Shown here: positions 43,639 through 52,489 of the stretch, in pieces | Layout: each line of letters begins with the position of its first letter | Numbering within the stretch: the first letter of the stretch is position 1 | Assembly: GCF_904848625.1 (NCBI RefSeq) | Contig: NZ_CAJHCP010000019.1 | Coordinates: 40,246 to 104,245 of the forward strand | Origin: Paraburkholderia metrosideri | GTDB taxonomy: Bacteria > Pseudomonadota > Gammaproteobacteria > Burkholderiales > Burkholderiaceae | Length of the DNA: 64,000 bases | Direction: 5' to 3' | Notes under the pieces: generated by a model | What the model was told of the DNA's origin: nothing | The model's input: only the letters and a program-made list of their open reading frames with translations | The model's database searches: none | Program-made: the position numbers and the translations under genes

Positions 43639-43685
43639 CAAAAAAGGGTGAAAGGCTGTCGCAGATACGACGCCTCCACCCTTTT
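43639..43685 (-). terminator. Terminator after the cytochrome c gene
   Basis: Read on the minus strand, AAAAGGGTG (43685-43677) pairs with CACCCTTTT (43650-43642), with an inner GAGGC/GCCTT pairing, followed by more T residues. Confidence 0.7.
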
Positions 43686-43734
43686 CTTGTTTTGTACCGA
43701 CCTTGCGAGGGCGGTTGCACTTGCGTGCGGACTC

Positions 43735-44388
43735 TTAATGCAAGCCCGCGATGTAATCGGCCACAGCCTTGATTTCACTGTCCGACAGACGCGATGCTAT
43801 CGTATGCATCGCGTCGTTGTTATTACGGGCGCCAGGCCCCTGCGTGAACGCGAGCAACTGGGCAACCGAGTATTCCGCCCACTGGCCTGACAAACGCGGG
43901 AACTGCGACGGAATTCCCTGGCCGGTCGGCCCGTGGCAACTCGCACAGGCCGGCACACCTTTGTCGGCCACCCCGCCACGATAAATCCTTTCGCCTAATG
44001 CAACGGTATCTTTGTTGTGCGCGTAGCCCGGCTTCGGGGTTTGCGTCGAGAAATAGGCAGCTACATTGACCATGTCCTGATCGGATAGCGCTGCGGCCAT
44101 GCCCGCCATGATCGCATTGTTGCGCGCGGCCTGTTTGGCGCCCGGCTGAATCTTGAAGTCTTTGAGCTGCTTGACGAGGTACTCAGGATGCTGGCCCGCC
44201 AGCTTCGGATATGCGCCGCCGGCACTATTGCCGTCTGCACCATGACATGACGCGCATACCTGCACTGCGATTGCCTGCCCCCGATTGACGTCCGGCTTGA
44301 CCGGATCTGCTGCTCGTGCCTGAATTGCCAAACCTGAAAGACCTGCCGCTACATGAAGCACCATCAGAGTCTTGCTCAGTCGATTCAT
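43735..44388 (-). CDS. Dihaem cytochrome c4-type protein
   Basis: A 217-residue exported cytochrome with a signal peptide (residues 1-26) and two CASCH haem-attachment sites (first at Cys45-His49, the second near 149), each followed by a class I domain with LSGQ/LAGQ and Met ligand regions. This is the c4 layout, an electron donor for terminal oxidases in the periplasm. ATG 44388 gives a normal signal peptide. It lies immediately upstream of resB-ccsB, which would mature it. Confidence 0.9.
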   Translation of the reverse strand: MNRLSKTLMVLHVAAGLSGLAIQARAADPVKPDVNRGQAIAVQVCASCHGADGNSAGGAYPKLAGQHPEYLVKQLKDFKIQPGAKQAARNNAIMAGMAAALSDQDMVNVAAYFSTQTPKPGYAHNKDTVALGERIYRGGVADKGVPACASCHGPTGQGIPSQFPRLSGQWAEYSVAQLLAFTQGPGARNNNDAMHTIASRLSDSEIKAVADYIAGLH

Positions 44389-44495
44389 TCGCACACCCTG
44401 TCTCGTCTTGTGGGATTTTAGAGGTTTTGCAAAATACGACGGCGACCGAGTGACCACCAGGAACGCGCCAAGGCACGCGGGCTGGCCTCCTCAGG

Positions 44496-44523
44496 TTTTC
44501 AGTAAACCATCGTATTGTACAAT
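44496..44523 (+). promoter_or_regulatory. Candidate engB promoter
   Basis: TTTTCA (44496-44501) and TACAAT (44518-44523) are separated by 16 bases. The -10 is part of a palindrome ATTGTACAAT (44514-44523), which could be a regulator site. Confidence 0.5.
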
Positions 44524-44605
44524 AACTCGCTAATCGCTAAGACGCCAGTCGGGCTTGACCCGTCCCCACTCCGGGTTCCCCGGCGTCTCGAATCCTGGCC
44601 TGATC

Positions 44606-45259
44606 ATGTCCTTCCTGCTCCACCAATCGCGCTTTTTCACGACCGTCAATCACCTGCGTGATCTGCCGGCCACGCCGCAACCCGAGATCTGCTTTGCCGG
44701 GCGCTCGAATGCGGGCAAGTCGACGGCTATCAACATTCTGTGCAATCAGAAGCGGTTGGCCTTCGCCAGCAAGACGCCCGGGCGCACCCAGCACATCAAC
44801 TATTTTTCGGTCGGCAAGGAAGACGAGCCGACCGCGCATCTGGTCGACTTGCCTGGCTACGGTTATGCGGAAGTGCCTGGTGCAGCAAAGGCTCATTGGG
44901 AAGCGCTGCTGTCCACGTACCTGCAATCGCGCTCGCAACTGCGCGGCATGATTCTGATGATGGACTCGCGCCGTCCGCTGACCGATCTGGACCGGCGCAT
45001 GATCGAGTGGTTCGCGCCGACCGGCAAGCCAATCCACACGCTCCTGACCAAGTGCGACAAATTGACCCGCCAGGAAAGCGTGAACGCGTTGCGTGCGACT
45101 CAAAAAGGTCTGGCCGAATATCGCGCTGCGGGCTATCGCGGCGAACTGACGGCGCAACTGTTCTCGGCGCTCAAGCGCGTCGGGATCGACGAAGCGCATG
45201 AGCTGGTTGAAAGCTGGCTGATCCCTTCTGCGAAGGGCGAAGCGGACGCTGCCGAGTAA
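44606..45259 (+). CDS. engB: Ribosome biogenesis GTPase EngB (YsxC/YihA)
   Basis: A 217-residue TrmE-Era-EngA-EngB class GTPase needed for large-subunit assembly. G1 is GRSNAGKST near 32, G2 region TPGRTQHINYF, G3 DLPGYGYAEV and G4 TKCDKL, all in order. The ATG at 44606 gives the normal start; an upstream in-frame start at 44555 adds residues not typical of the family. It is divergent from the cytochrome c4 gene. Confidence 0.95.
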   Translation: MSFLLHQSRFFTTVNHLRDLPATPQPEICFAGRSNAGKSTAINILCNQKRLAFASKTPGRTQHINYFSVGKEDEPTAHLVDLPGYGYAEVPGAAKAHWEALLSTYLQSRSQLRGMILMMDSRRPLTDLDRRMIEWFAPTGKPIHTLLTKCDKLTRQESVNALRATQKGLAEYRAAGYRGELTAQLFSALKRVGIDEAHELVESWLIPSAKGEADAAE

Positions 45260-45310
45260 GTGGCGAGCGCGGGTCTCAGATGGCGTGAACCGCCATTTCC
45301 GAGCGCCCAT

Positions 45311-45338
45311 AAAAAAACCCGCCGCTTAAACGGCGGGT
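45311..45338. terminator. Hairpin with A-run, between engB and hemB
   Basis: ACCCGCCG and CGGCGGGT form a perfect stem with a CTTAAA loop. Seven A residues precede it on the plus strand, so a T-run exists only on the minus strand; the downstream plus side has none. It may still stop engB transcripts weakly, or end an unseen minus-strand RNA. Confidence 0.55.
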
Positions 45339-45509
45339 CAAACAGCCTAATCGAAAAAACGACAGGCACCCGCTCAGGGAGGAGAAGCGGGGAGGTCAGC
45401 GCCAGGCGCCTTGCTCGATCGGTATGATATACCATTGTCTCGAAAAGTTTCCGGGAGCGGAGGCAGGCGTGATTTGTCCACTCCATTCATCCACGATCTT
45501 CGATTCGAT

Positions 45510-46508
45510 ATGAGCTTCTACCCGCACTATCGTCCGCGCCGCATGCGCCGTGACGACTTCTCGCGTCGCATGATGCGGGAAAACATCCTCACCACCAACG
45601 ATCTGATTTACCCCGTGTTCATCGTCGAAGGCACCAACGTGCGGCAAGCCGTACCGTCGATGCCGGGCGTGGAGCGCGTGTCGGTCGATCTGCTGATGGG
45701 CGTCGCCGAGCAATGCGTCCAACTGGGCGTGCCGGTGCTGTCGCTGTTCCCCGCGATCGAGCCGTCGCTCAAGACGCCCGATGGCCGCGAAGCGACCAAC
45801 CCGGCCGGCCTGATCCCTCGCGCGGTTCGCGAGTTGAAGAAGAACTTCCCCGAGTTGGGCGTGCTCACCGATGTCGCGCTCGATCCGTACACAAGCCACG
45901 GCCAGGACGGCGTGCTCGACGAAGCCGGTTACGTGATCAACGACGAAACCGTCGAGATCCTCGTCGAACAGGCGCGTGCGCAAGCTGAGGCGGGTGTCGA
46001 CATCGTCGCGCCGTCGGACATGATGGACGGCCGGATTGGTGCAATCCGCGAGATGCTGGAAAGCGAGGACCACGTCCATACGCGCATCATGGCTTATGCG
46101 GCCAAGTTTGCGTCGGCGTTTTACGGCCCGTTCCGCGATGCGGTGGGTTCTGCGACGAACCTCGGCAAAAGCAACAAGATGACGTACCAGATGGACCCGG
46201 CCAATTCGAATGAAGCGCTGCGCGAAGTGCAGGCGGACATCAACGAAGGCGCGGACATGGTGATGGTCAAGCCGGGCATGCCGTATCTGGATATCGTGCG
46301 CCGCGTGAAGGATGAATTCCAGTTCCCGACCTACGTGTATCAGGTGAGCGGCGAGTACGCGATGCTCAAGGCGGCGGCGCAGAACGGCTGGCTCGATCAC
46401 GACAAGGCGATGATGGAATCGCTGCTGGCGTTCAAGCGTGCGGGTGCAGATGGCGTGTTGACGTATTTCGCGCTGGATGCAGCGCGGATTTTGCGGGCGC
46501 AGAAGTAA
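45510..46508 (+). CDS. hemB: Delta-aminolevulinic acid dehydratase (porphobilinogen synthase) HemB
   Basis: This enzyme condenses two 5-aminolevulinate molecules to porphobilinogen in haem synthesis. The 332-residue protein carries the Schiff-base lysine regions (YAAKFASAFYGPFRDA and VMVKPGMPYLDI), VAPSDMMDGRIGAIR and the N-terminal RRMRRDDFSRRM. DVALDPYTSHGQDG, where many relatives have zinc-binding Cys residues, contains no Cys, so it is of the Mg-dependent type. The ATG at 45510 is the family start; an in-frame extension to 45411 is unlikely. Confidence 0.95.
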   Translation: MSFYPHYRPRRMRRDDFSRRMMRENILTTNDLIYPVFIVEGTNVRQAVPSMPGVERVSVDLLMGVAEQCVQLGVPVLSLFPAIEPSLKTPDGREATNPAGLIPRAVRELKKNFPELGVLTDVALDPYTSHGQDGVLDEAGYVINDETVEILVEQARAQAEAGVDIVAPSDMMDGRIGAIREMLESEDHVHTRIMAYAAKFASAFYGPFRDAVGSATNLGKSNKMTYQMDPANSNEALREVQADINEGADMVMVKPGMPYLDIVRRVKDEFQFPTYVYQVSGEYAMLKAAAQNGWLDHDKAMMESLLAFKRAGADGVLTYFALDAARILRAQK

Positions 46509-46563
46509 GTCGAGGTGCTGCTTTTTTAAGCGGGATTGAGGCTGGCTTGGGCTTTGGCTTTGC

Positions 46564-46605
46564 AAAAACGGAGGCGGACCTTTGGGTCGTGCCTCCGTTT
46601 TTTAT
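46564..46605. terminator. Bidirectional terminator between hemB and dsbD
   Basis: AAAAACGGAGGC and GCCTCCGTTTTTT pair around a 15-base loop; T-runs follow on both strands. It suits the convergent genes hemB and dsbD. Confidence 0.88.
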
Positions 46606-46632
46606 TGAGCCTTCCGCCGTCACCGTCGCCGA

Positions 46633-48534
46633 CTAAACCCCAGCCCCAGCCGCTTTATCCAGCGAGCGCAAGAATTTGTCCGCAGATTCGTAACCTACGA
46701 CGCGCAGCACTTCCTTGCCCGCTGGATCGAAGAAAATAATGCCCGGCGGCCCGAACAGGTCAAAGCGCTTTAGCAGCGCTTGATCGTCGGTATTGTTTGC
46801 GGTGACGTCGGCGCGGAGCAGATTCATCTGCTTCAATTTGGCCTGAACGCGTGCGTCGCTAAAGGTGAATTTCTCCATTTCCTTGCAGCTGACGCACCAG
46901 TCCGCATAAAAATCGAGCATGGCAGGCTGAGAAGCCGTTTTGACGGCCTGGTCCAACTCATTCGATGAACGAACCGGAGCGAACGTCAGATCGCTCTGAG
47001 AGGCTGCAGGCGCGTTATTGGACGCATTGCTGACAGCCACAGGGCCACCTCTTGCGGCCAACACTGCCAGCGGCCGCAGAGGATCGGACGATCCCGCCGC
47101 CAGCCCCACCAGCAACACCGCGGCCCAGATTGCGAGTGCCGCGCCAATGCCCCGGCCAAGCCGGCGCCAAACGGACCCCTCAACAACAGCCGCAGAGAAC
47201 AACCCGAGCGACGCCGCCGCTACCAGCAACCAAAGCGCGCTCAACAGCATCTGCGCCGTTGCGCTGAGCACTGGCCACACGATCCACAACGCCGCCGCCA
47301 GCAGCACGACGCCGAAGAACACCTTAACGCCATCCATCCACGCACCCGCGCGCGGAAGGAGTGTTCCGGCGCCGAGACCGATGATCAGAAGCGGTACGCC
47401 AAGCCCCAGGCCCATAGCAAACAGCGCAGCTCCGCCGAGAAAGGCGTTGCCGGTGTGCGCGATGAACGCGAGCACGGCAAACAGCGGAGCAGTCATACAG
47501 GCGCCGACCACCAGCGCAGACAGCGCGCCCATCACCGCGACGGCGGCGAATTTGCCACCCGAACGCCCGGTCGATGCTCGCGAAACCCCGTCTTGCCAGC
47601 GCTGAGGCAGCGCAAGGTCGAATCCTGCAATTAGCGTCAGCGCGAAAATGGTCAGCAGGACACCGAACGCGCCCAGTACCCATGGATTTTGCAACCACGC
47701 CCCGAGGCTTTGCCCGACAAGTGCCGCCGCGACCCCGAGCGCCGTATAGACGAGCGCCATACCGATCACATACGCCAGTGACAAAGCAAAGCCGCGCGCG
47801 CGCGTGACTCGTGCGCCTTCGCCAATAATGATTGCCGACAGGATTGGAATCATCGGATACGAACACGGCAGCAGGCTAAGCACTGCGCCGGCGACAAAAT
47901 AGAGCCCGATGATCGCAAGGAAGCCGCCACCTTGTAGCAACGACTGCGCGTAGTCGGCGCTGGTGGCGCGTTCGTACCAGGGTTCGTCGTCCGCGGCGGC
48001 ATGTTGCCTGGTCGCAACCGCGGTCGTTCCCGTAGCCGCGACCGTTGGGGCCGCTGCGCTGCCCGCCGGTTGCAATGCCGCGCCGCTCACGTGGTACACG
48101 CGGTCCATCGGCGGATAGCAGATTCCGGCATCCGCGCACCCTTGCGACGTCACTACCAGATCGAAAGGGCCAGCCGCCTGTTTGACCGGAATGCGGATCG
48201 TCAACTCGTTACGGTAGGTCTCGACGTTCTTGTTGAAAGTCTCGTCGAACTTCACGTGACCGGATGGCAATTGCGGATCGCCGAGTGTCGCCGTGCCGTT
48301 GCGGGTCGCGAACGCAAAGCGTTCCCGATACATGTAGTAGCCTTCTGCGATCTTGTACGTCACCTGGATTTCGCCGGGCTTTTCGGTCGCACTGAATTTG
48401 AACGCGACGGCGGGGTCCAGGAAGTTATCGTCGGCACGTGCCAGCGTGCCGAACTGCGCAAGAATCACGCAGGCGAGCAGGATAAATACAGTGCGCAGCG
48501 CGTGACGCGCGCGTCGGTCGAGACCGTTAAACAT
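46633..48534 (-). CDS. dsbD: Thiol:disulfide interchange protein DsbD
   Basis: A 633-residue inner-membrane reductant carrier moving electrons from thioredoxin to periplasmic thiol proteins, including those of cytochrome c assembly. It has a signal peptide, an immunoglobulin-like alpha domain with the Cys pair in GCADAGICYPP, about eight membrane segments with the conserved Cys in PCSYPMIPILS and GACMTAPLFAV, and a C-terminal thioredoxin domain with DWCVSCKEME. It overlaps cutA by eight bases, the common cutA-dsbD pairing. Confidence 0.95.
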   Translation of the reverse strand: MFNGLDRRARHALRTVFILLACVILAQFGTLARADDNFLDPAVAFKFSATEKPGEIQVTYKIAEGYYMYRERFAFATRNGTATLGDPQLPSGHVKFDETFNKNVETYRNELTIRIPVKQAAGPFDLVVTSQGCADAGICYPPMDRVYHVSGAALQPAGSAAAPTVAATGTTAVATRQHAAADDEPWYERATSADYAQSLLQGGGFLAIIGLYFVAGAVLSLLPCSYPMIPILSAIIIGEGARVTRARGFALSLAYVIGMALVYTALGVAAALVGQSLGAWLQNPWVLGAFGVLLTIFALTLIAGFDLALPQRWQDGVSRASTGRSGGKFAAVAVMGALSALVVGACMTAPLFAVLAFIAHTGNAFLGGAALFAMGLGLGVPLLIIGLGAGTLLPRAGAWMDGVKVFFGVVLLAAALWIVWPVLSATAQMLLSALWLLVAAASLGLFSAAVVEGSVWRRLGRGIGAALAIWAAVLLVGLAAGSSDPLRPLAVLAARGGPVAVSNASNNAPAASQSDLTFAPVRSSNELDQAVKTASQPAMLDFYADWCVSCKEMEKFTFSDARVQAKLKQMNLLRADVTANNTDDQALLKRFDLFGPPGIIFFDPAGKEVLRVVGYESADKFLRSLDKAAGAGV

Positions 48535-48859
48535 GGAAAGGACGTTGGGTTTCAGCAGTGATCCACTGGCCGTACGCGGCTGACGCCGACGCTTGCCACA
48601 TAAGGATTTCTGGCGTGTCGTAGGGATGGTGAGCCTGAAGGTACTGCTCCAGCTCTAGCGCGCGAGCGACGCTGGTTTTGAACAACAACTGGATTTCCTG
48701 CGCAGTTTCGATCGTGCCCTGCCAGTGATAGCTCGACTGGACGCTGCCAAGCTGCGTGACACAGGCGCAAAGTCGCGCGGCGAGCGCATCCGCAGCGAGT
48801 TTCTGAGCAACGGATGCGTCCGGCACCGTAGTCAGAAGCAAGGTCACATTTACGCTCAC
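48527..48859 (-). CDS. cutA: Divalent cation tolerance protein CutA
   Basis: A 110-residue CutA1-type protein forming a trimer. Core signatures are LLLTTVPD at the start, LCACVTQLGSVQSSYHWQGTIE split over two strands, and the HHPYDTPEI segment with QWITAET at the end. No ATG occurs near the family start; I take GTG at 48859, with GGAG five bases upstream. The frame stays open to 49120 through a repeat encoding His-Pro-Gln, which is probably untranslated. It is co-transcribed with dsbD. Confidence 0.85.
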   Translation of the reverse strand: MSVNVTLLLTTVPDASVAQKLAADALAARLCACVTQLGSVQSSYHWQGTIETAQEIQLLFKTSVARALELEQYLQAHHPYDTPEILMWQASASAAYGQWITAETQRPFHV

Positions 48860-48936
48860 ACACACTCCAGTGACGCACGATTCAGGTGCCGGTATCGTAT
48901 CACCAGCCTCACACTGACGCTGGCAGCGGGAGGCAC

Positions 48937-49005
48937 GCTGTGGTGCTGTGGTGCTGTGGTGCTGTGGGTGCTGTGGGTGCTGTGGGTGCTGTGGTGCCGT
49001 GGTGC
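48937..49005. repeat. Short tandem repeat (8- and 9-bp units) upstream of cutA
   Basis: On the plus strand, units GTGCTGTG (8 bp) and GTGCTGTGG (9 bp) alternate in about three copies each plus degenerate ends. The tract lies between the terminator of the ribosomal cluster and cutA. Its mixed unit lengths suggest slippage. Confidence 0.9.
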
Positions 49006-49041
49006 ACCAGAAACACGCTTGCGCGGCGAACGCCGGGTCGC

Positions 49042-49074
49042 AAAAAAAAAGCCAGGCGAATTGCCTAGCTTTTT
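49042..49074 (-). terminator. Terminator of the ribosomal protein cluster
   Basis: On the minus strand, AAAGC-T-AGGC pairs with GCCT-G-GCTTT around AATTC, followed by nine or ten T residues. It lies 15 bases after the rplQ stop. Confidence 0.92.
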
Positions 49075-49088
49075 CTGATGCTAAAAGC

Positions 49089-49481
49089 TTACTCAGCTTC
49101 TTGCACTTCAACTTCTTCAACTTCCGGACGGTCGAGCAGTTCGACGAGTGCCATCGGTGCGTTGTCGCCGACGCGGAAACCGAACTTCAGGACGCGCAGG
49201 TAGCCGCCCGGACGGGTAGCGTAACGCGGGCCCAGAACTTCAAACAGCTTCGTGACCGAGTCACGATCGCGCAGGCGGTTGAACGCCAGACGACGATTTG
49301 CCAGCGACGGCTTTTTGCCGAGCGTGATCAGCGGCTCGACAACTTTACGGAGTTCTTTTGCTTTCGGCAGCGTGGTCTTGATGACTTCGTGCGCGATCAG
49401 CGAGTTAGACATATTACGGAGCATTGCCAGACGGTGGCTGCTCGTGCGGTTCAGTTTCCGCAAACCATGACGGTGACGCAT
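49089..49481 (-). CDS. rplQ: 50S ribosomal protein L17
   Basis: A 130-residue protein starting MRHRHGLRKLNRTSSHR, the invariant L17 N-terminus, with IAHEVIKTTLPKAKELRKVVEPLITLGKK and the RVGDNAPMALVEL end. The acidic C-terminal tail (VEEVEVQEAE) is characteristic of betaproteobacteria. Last gene of the alpha operon, 158 bases after rpoA; a stable hairpin lies in that gap. Confidence 0.98.
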   Translation of the reverse strand: MRHRHGLRKLNRTSSHRLAMLRNMSNSLIAHEVIKTTLPKAKELRKVVEPLITLGKKPSLANRRLAFNRLRDRDSVTKLFEVLGPRYATRPGGYLRVLKFGFRVGDNAPMALVELLDRPEVEEVEVQEAE

Positions 49482-49575
49482 GTTAATTCCTTCGATTCAA
49501 AGTTTTGGTCCAGCTCTTCTATCGCGCCCAACTCCCCGAGGGTGATGAGTGCACGGGCCGGTAGTGAAAAAGACA

Positions 49576-49606
49576 AGACGCGGATTTTAAAGGAAAATCC
49601 GCGTCT
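49576..49606 (-). terminator. Stable hairpin between rpoA and rplQ
   Basis: AGACGCGGATTTT pairs perfectly with AAAATCCGCGTCT around a 5-base loop. On the minus strand TTGTCTTTTTC follows. It looks like a partial terminator or processing site inside the alpha operon. Confidence 0.65.
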
Positions 49607-49639
49607 CTGCCAGTAAAGCGATGGGCTTCTGTCCCGGGA

Positions 49640-50617
49640 TTACTTGTCGAGACCAGCCGGCGGCCAGTTTTCGAGCTTCATACCGAGCGTCAAACCACGC
49701 GACGCCAAGACTTCCTTGATTTCGTTCAACGACTTGCGGCCCAGATTCGGCGTCTTGAGCAACTCGTTTTCCGTACGCTGGATCAGGTCGCCGATGTAGT
49801 AAATGTTCTCGGCCTTCAGGCAGTTCGCGGAACGAACCGTCAGTTCGAGATCATCGACCGGACGCAGCAAGATCGGATCGATCTGCGGCGCACGCGACGG
49901 CGCTTCAGCCGTTGCTTCGGTACCTTCCAGTGCAGCAAACACCGACAGTTGATCAACCAGAATACGAGCCGATTGACGGATCGCTTCTTCCGGCGAAATC
50001 ACACCGTTGGTTTCGATGTTCATCACGAGCTTGTCGAGGTCGGTACGCTGTTCGACACGAGCGCTTTCAACGGCGTAACTCACACGGCGTACCGGCGAGA
50101 ACGACGCATCCAGCACGATACGGCCGATAATCTTGGCCGACTCTTCGCCGTAACGACGCACGTTGCCCGGCACATAGCCGCGGCCCTTTTCAATCTTGAT
50201 CTGCACGTCGAGCTTGCCGCCCTTCGACAGATGCGCGATCACGTGATCCGGGTTGATCACTTCGCAGTCGTGCGCGAGTTCGATGTCGCCAGCGGTGACA
50301 ACGCCTTCGCCGTCCTTGCGCAGCGTAACCGTCACTTCGTCACGGTTATGCAGCTTGAACACGACACCCTTCAGGTTCAACAACAGGTTGACCACATCCT
50401 CTTGCACACCGTCGAGCGTCGAATATTCATGTACGACGCCTGCGATCGTCACTTCGGTCGGCGCATAGCCGATCATCGACGACAGCAGCACGCGCCGAAG
50501 CGCGTTACCCAAGGTGTGGCCGTAACCGCGTTCAAACGGTTCCATGACCACTTTCGCGTGGCTTTCGCCAAGCGATTCAACAGCGATGATCTTGGGCTTC
50601 AACAAACTGGTTTGCAT
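49640..50617 (-). CDS. rpoA: RNA polymerase alpha subunit
   Basis: A 325-residue alpha subunit. The N-terminal dimerisation domain contains EPFERGYGHTLGNALRRVLLSS and the IKIEKGRGYVPGN region; a linker near 235 is followed by the C-terminal domain (LELTVRSANCLKAENIYYIGDL; LGRKSLNEIKEVLASRGL) that contacts UP elements and activators. It lies between rpsD and rplQ as in other proteobacteria. Confidence 0.98.
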   Translation of the reverse strand: MQTSLLKPKIIAVESLGESHAKVVMEPFERGYGHTLGNALRRVLLSSMIGYAPTEVTIAGVVHEYSTLDGVQEDVVNLLLNLKGVVFKLHNRDEVTVTLRKDGEGVVTAGDIELAHDCEVINPDHVIAHLSKGGKLDVQIKIEKGRGYVPGNVRRYGEESAKIIGRIVLDASFSPVRRVSYAVESARVEQRTDLDKLVMNIETNGVISPEEAIRQSARILVDQLSVFAALEGTEATAEAPSRAPQIDPILLRPVDDLELTVRSANCLKAENIYYIGDLIQRTENELLKTPNLGRKSLNEIKEVLASRGLTLGMKLENWPPAGLDK

Positions 50618-50741
50618 AGGTTTTCCTTTTCAATACCCTCGGCTCGTTACACCGATAAGGCTGACCGGTAACAACCTGAAAATAAACAGCCGGGACGCCC
50701 CCTTGCATATCGCAATCAGGGTGCCCCGGCCGTTAATCCGA

Positions 50742-51365
50742 TTACCGCGAATACAATTCGACGATCAGGCTTTCGTTGATATCGCCAGCGATGTCGCTGC
50801 GTTCCGGCTTCGACTTGAACGTGCCTTCGAACTTCTTCGAATCGACAGCGACCCAGCTCGGCAGACCGCCTTGCTCAGCCAGCGACAGCGCTTCGAGAAT
50901 ACGCGCTTGCTTCTTCTTCTGTTCGCGCACTGCGACGACGTCGCCTGCCTTCACTTGCATCGACGGGATGTTCGACACAACGCCGTTCACCGTGATCGCC
51001 TTGTGGCTCACGAGTTGACGTGCTTCAGCGCGCGTCGAACCGAAACCCATGCGATACACGACGTTATCCAGACGCGATTCGAGCAATTGCAGCAGGTTTT
51101 CACCCGTGTTGCCCTTCAGGCGGTCGGCTTCAGCGAAGTAACGACGGAATTGACGCTCGAGAACACCGTAGATACGCTTAACTTTTTGCTTTTCGCGCAG
51201 CTGCGTGCCGTAGTCGGACGTACGTGCACCCGAGGTGCGGCCATGTTGGCCGGGCTTGCTGTCAAGCTTGCACTTGTCAGCCAGCGAACGACGGGCGCTC
51301 TTCAGGAAGAGGTCAGTGCCTTCACGGCGGGACAGCTTGGCCTTAGGGCCGATATAACGTGCCAC
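50742..51365 (-). CDS. rpsD: 30S ribosomal protein S4
   Basis: A 207-residue primary 16S rRNA binder with MARYIGPKAKLSRREG at the start, KPGQHG, and an S4 RNA-binding domain (LESRLDNVVYRMGFGSTRAEARQLV split over two blocks; VNIPSM-type SNIPSMQVKAGD). In relatives S4 represses the alpha operon. It starts 147 bases after rpsK, leaving space for a leader structure, though I cannot show the S4 site. Confidence 0.98.
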   Translation of the reverse strand: MARYIGPKAKLSRREGTDLFLKSARRSLADKCKLDSKPGQHGRTSGARTSDYGTQLREKQKVKRIYGVLERQFRRYFAEADRLKGNTGENLLQLLESRLDNVVYRMGFGSTRAEARQLVSHKAITVNGVVSNIPSMQVKAGDVVAVREQKKKQARILEALSLAEQGGLPSWVAVDSKKFEGTFKSKPERSDIAGDINESLIVELYSR

Positions 51366-51512
51366 GTTGATTCCTTCGTTGATTAATCACGCGAGTGCAT
51401 GCATTCGCGCTAGTCCGAGCCCTTTGGGTCGAACGGTGGGCTTAGTCAATTCAATAGCGCAAGCAGCCTGCCGCCGCGCAGGGCGGCAACAGGCGCAAGC
51501 AATACAAGCGTC

Positions 51513-51917
51513 TTAGATACGACGACGCTTCGGCGGACGGCAGCCGTTGTGCGGGACCGGGGTCACGTCGGAGATCGCCGTGATCTTGATACCAAGACCA
51601 TGCAACGCGCGCACCGCCGATTCACGGCCAGGACCGGGGCCCTTGATCCGCACTTCGAGGTTCTTCACGCCGTATTCCATCGCCACGCGGCCAGCCGATT
51701 CGGCTGCCACCTGGGCTGCAAACGGGGTCGATTTACGCGAACCCTTGAAGCCCTGACCACCCGAAGTCGCCCAAGCAAGTGCATTGCCTTGACGATCGGT
51801 GATCGTGATGATGGTGTTGTTGAACGACGCGTGAACGTGAACCACGCCCTCGGCGACGTTCTTCTTGACCTTCTTGCGAACGCGTTGCGCCGCGGAGTTG
51901 TTCGAAGCCTTAGCCAT
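51513..51917 (-). CDS. rpsK: 30S ribosomal protein S11
   Basis: A 134-residue platform protein with GVVHVHASFNNTIITITD, WATSGGQGFKGSRKSTPFAAQ and the C-terminal DVTPVPHNGCRPPKRRRI. The N-terminal tail (ASNNSAAQRVRKKVKKN) is basic as usual. Starts 28 bases after rpsM. Confidence 0.98.
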   Translation of the reverse strand: MAKASNNSAAQRVRKKVKKNVAEGVVHVHASFNNTIITITDRQGNALAWATSGGQGFKGSRKSTPFAAQVAAESAGRVAMEYGVKNLEVRIKGPGPGRESAVRALHGLGIKITAISDVTPVPHNGCRPPKRRRI

Positions 51918-51945
51918 TACGTTTTCCTGTAACTGTCAGTTCCGC

Positions 51946-52311
51946 TTACTTCTTCAGCGATTGCGCTGCACGACGCGGACCCTTGCGCGTACGGGCATTC
52001 GTACGCGTGCGTTGGCCGCGCAGGGGCAAGCCCTTACGATGCCGCACGCCACGGTAGCAGCCGAGATCCATCAGGCGCTTGATGTTCATCGTCGTTTCAC
52101 GGCGCAGATCGCCTTCAACGATGAACTTGCCGACTTCTTCACGCAGCTTTTCGAGGTCTGCGTCGTTCAGGTCTTTGACCTTCTTCGAAAATGCCACACC
52201 AGCAGCGACGCAGATGTCGCGCGAGCGCGTGCGGCCGACACCGTAAATAGCCGTCAGGCCGATTTCGGTATGCTGGTGATTCGGGATGTTAACCCCTGCG
52301 ATACGAGCCAT
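51946..52311 (-). CDS. rpsM: 30S ribosomal protein S13
   Basis: A 121-residue head protein: MARIAGVNIPNHQHTEIGL, the helix-two-turn-helix YGVGRTRS region, and the C-terminal RGVRHRKGLPLRGQRTRTNARTRKGP tail (two adjoining blocks) that reaches the P-site tRNA. It follows rpmJ by 41 bases and starts the alpha operon part. Confidence 0.98.
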   Translation of the reverse strand: MARIAGVNIPNHQHTEIGLTAIYGVGRTRSRDICVAAGVAFSKKVKDLNDADLEKLREEVGKFIVEGDLRRETTMNIKRLMDLGCYRGVRHRKGLPLRGQRTRTNARTRKGPRRAAQSLKK

Positions 52312-52352
52312 TGTTTTTCCTCAAACAAAAAGCGCAGCAAAAAGCGCGGCGT

Positions 52353-52469
52353 TCAGCCTTGACGCTGTTTGTGGCGCGGATCAGAGCTGCAAATCACGCG
52401 CACAACGCCTTTGCGCTTGATGATCTTGCAATTGCGGCAAATGCGCTTAACCGATGCCATCACTTTCAT
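52353..52469 (-). CDS. rpmJ: 50S ribosomal protein L36
   Basis: A 38-residue protein found by translating the gap between infA and rpsM. It starts [15 protein letters not shown] and ends DPRHKQRQG. Cys11, Cys14, Cys27 and His33 form the zinc-ribbon set, so it is the zinc-binding (C+) form. AGGG lies about eight bases before the ATG. Position between infA and rpsM is canonical. Confidence 0.97.
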
Positions 52470-52489
52470 GATATTACCCTTTTTTCAAA

